NCBI GenBank assembly: GCA_003246295.1
Contig: QKAS01000032.1
Location: 62,001 to 126,000, forward strand
Source: Clostridia bacterium
GTDB taxonomy: Bacteria; Bacillota; Clostridia; Lachnospirales; Lachnospiraceae
DNA: 64,000 bases
Reading direction: 5' to 3'
Shown: positions 63,787 through 64,000 of the stretch, piece by piece
Position numbering within the stretch: the stretch's first letter is position 1
Layout: each line of letters starts with the position of its first letter
Notes under the pieces: generated by a model
Told to the model about the DNA's origin: nothing
The model's input: the letters and a program-made list of their open reading frames with translations, nothing else
Databases searched by the model: none
Translations under genes and position numbers: made by a program

Positions 63787-64000
63787 CAAATACGTATCCA
63801 TCTTCATAAAATACGACTGCCTGACCTGGTGTTACTGCTCTGACTGGATTGTCAAAAACACAAGTTATTGAGCCATCTTCGTTTTTCTGAATGATACAGT
63901 TTTCTCCCCGGTGACCATATCTGATTTTTGCAAGTAAATGTCTGGGTTCCTTTAAGTCATCTTCCAGCATATAGTTTACATGATCACAGGTCAGTCTGTC
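63767..64000 (-). CDS. mnmA: tRNA-specific 2-thiouridylase MnmA, C-terminal part (cut by window edge)
   Basis: The last ~77 codons of a gene that continues past the window end. The residues [14 protein letters not shown], then [15 protein letters not shown] and [28 protein letters not shown], match the C-terminal beta-barrel of MnmA, which thiolates the wobble uridine of tRNAs for Lys, Glu and Gln. The catalytic cysteines and PP-loop lie outside the window, so activity cannot be judged. Confidence 0.9.
   Translation of the reverse strand, partial: [77 protein letters not shown]

Overview
The window is a chromosomal segment of a low-GC, Gram-positive anaerobe, most likely a member of the Lachnospiraceae (Clostridia). 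Three things point there. The conserved Firmicutes block smc-ftsY-ylxM-ffh-rpsP-khpA-rimM-trmD-rplS-lepB-rbgA-rnhB is present. The acetate genes ackA-pta sit beside yceD-rpmF-plsX-acpP-rnc. The accessory families are typically clostridial: a UPF0210/ACT pair, a long Prs, a DUF512 radical SAM protein, a PAS/GGDEF/HD-GYP protein and an oversized FtsA-like ATPase. No phage, insertion sequence, rRNA or CRISPR array was seen.

Layout. Positions 1-7.3 kb hold an ABC-F ATPase, a YitT membrane protein and the operon DUF512-der-plsY-gpsA. Prs (7.4-8.6 kb) diverges from that operon with interlocked promoters. A chemoreceptor and a two-component system follow (8.6-14.1 kb). From 15 kb to 36.5 kb nearly everything is on the minus strand. 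It covers housekeeping translation, secretion, chromosome and lipid genes: pgeF, yraN, a FliK-like/FlhB-C-like pair, rnhB, lepB, rbgA, lepB, rplS, trmD, rimM, khpA, rpsP, ffh, ylxM, yitT, ilvA, ftsY, smc, rnc, acpP, plsX, rpmF, yceD, ackA and pta. TmcAL, an acetate-using tRNA enzyme, diverges from pta-ackA. The 38-49.7 kb section has UPF0210, ACT, an MBL-fold protein, FtsA-like, coaE, polA, a c-di-GMP enzyme and an aldo-keto reductase. From 49.9 to 59.4 kb is a more accessory section: a LytTR/LiaF-like module, a CPBP protease, tRNA-Leu(CAA), a heterodimeric ABC exporter, thiamine pyrophosphokinase, an iron alcohol dehydrogenase and a DUF1624 membrane protein. The last part holds the glycolytic run gap-pgk-tpiA, a PHP phosphatase and the 3' end of mnmA.

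The most interesting element is the 240-bp leader of the ABC exporter (52599-52841). It has a promoter, a near-perfect Shine-Dalgarno, a 29-codon leader ORF, an internal anti-Shine-Dalgarno, a stem-loop over the leader stop codon, and an intrinsic terminator just before a TTG-started exporter gene. The layout parallels the Bacillus subtilis bmrB-bmrCD attenuator and suggests antibiotic-responsive, ribosome-mediated control. The two exporter subunits show the complementary degenerate/consensus ATP sites of BmrCD-type heterodimers.

Other points worth checking are the orphan FliK-like/FlhB-C-like pair, the KEN-repeat linker in the FtsA-like protein, overlapping divergent promoters at prs, an inverted repeat on the -35 of the ylxM-ffh promoter, and several intra-operon terminators that separate expression levels. 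All calls come from reading the sequence; no database search was run.
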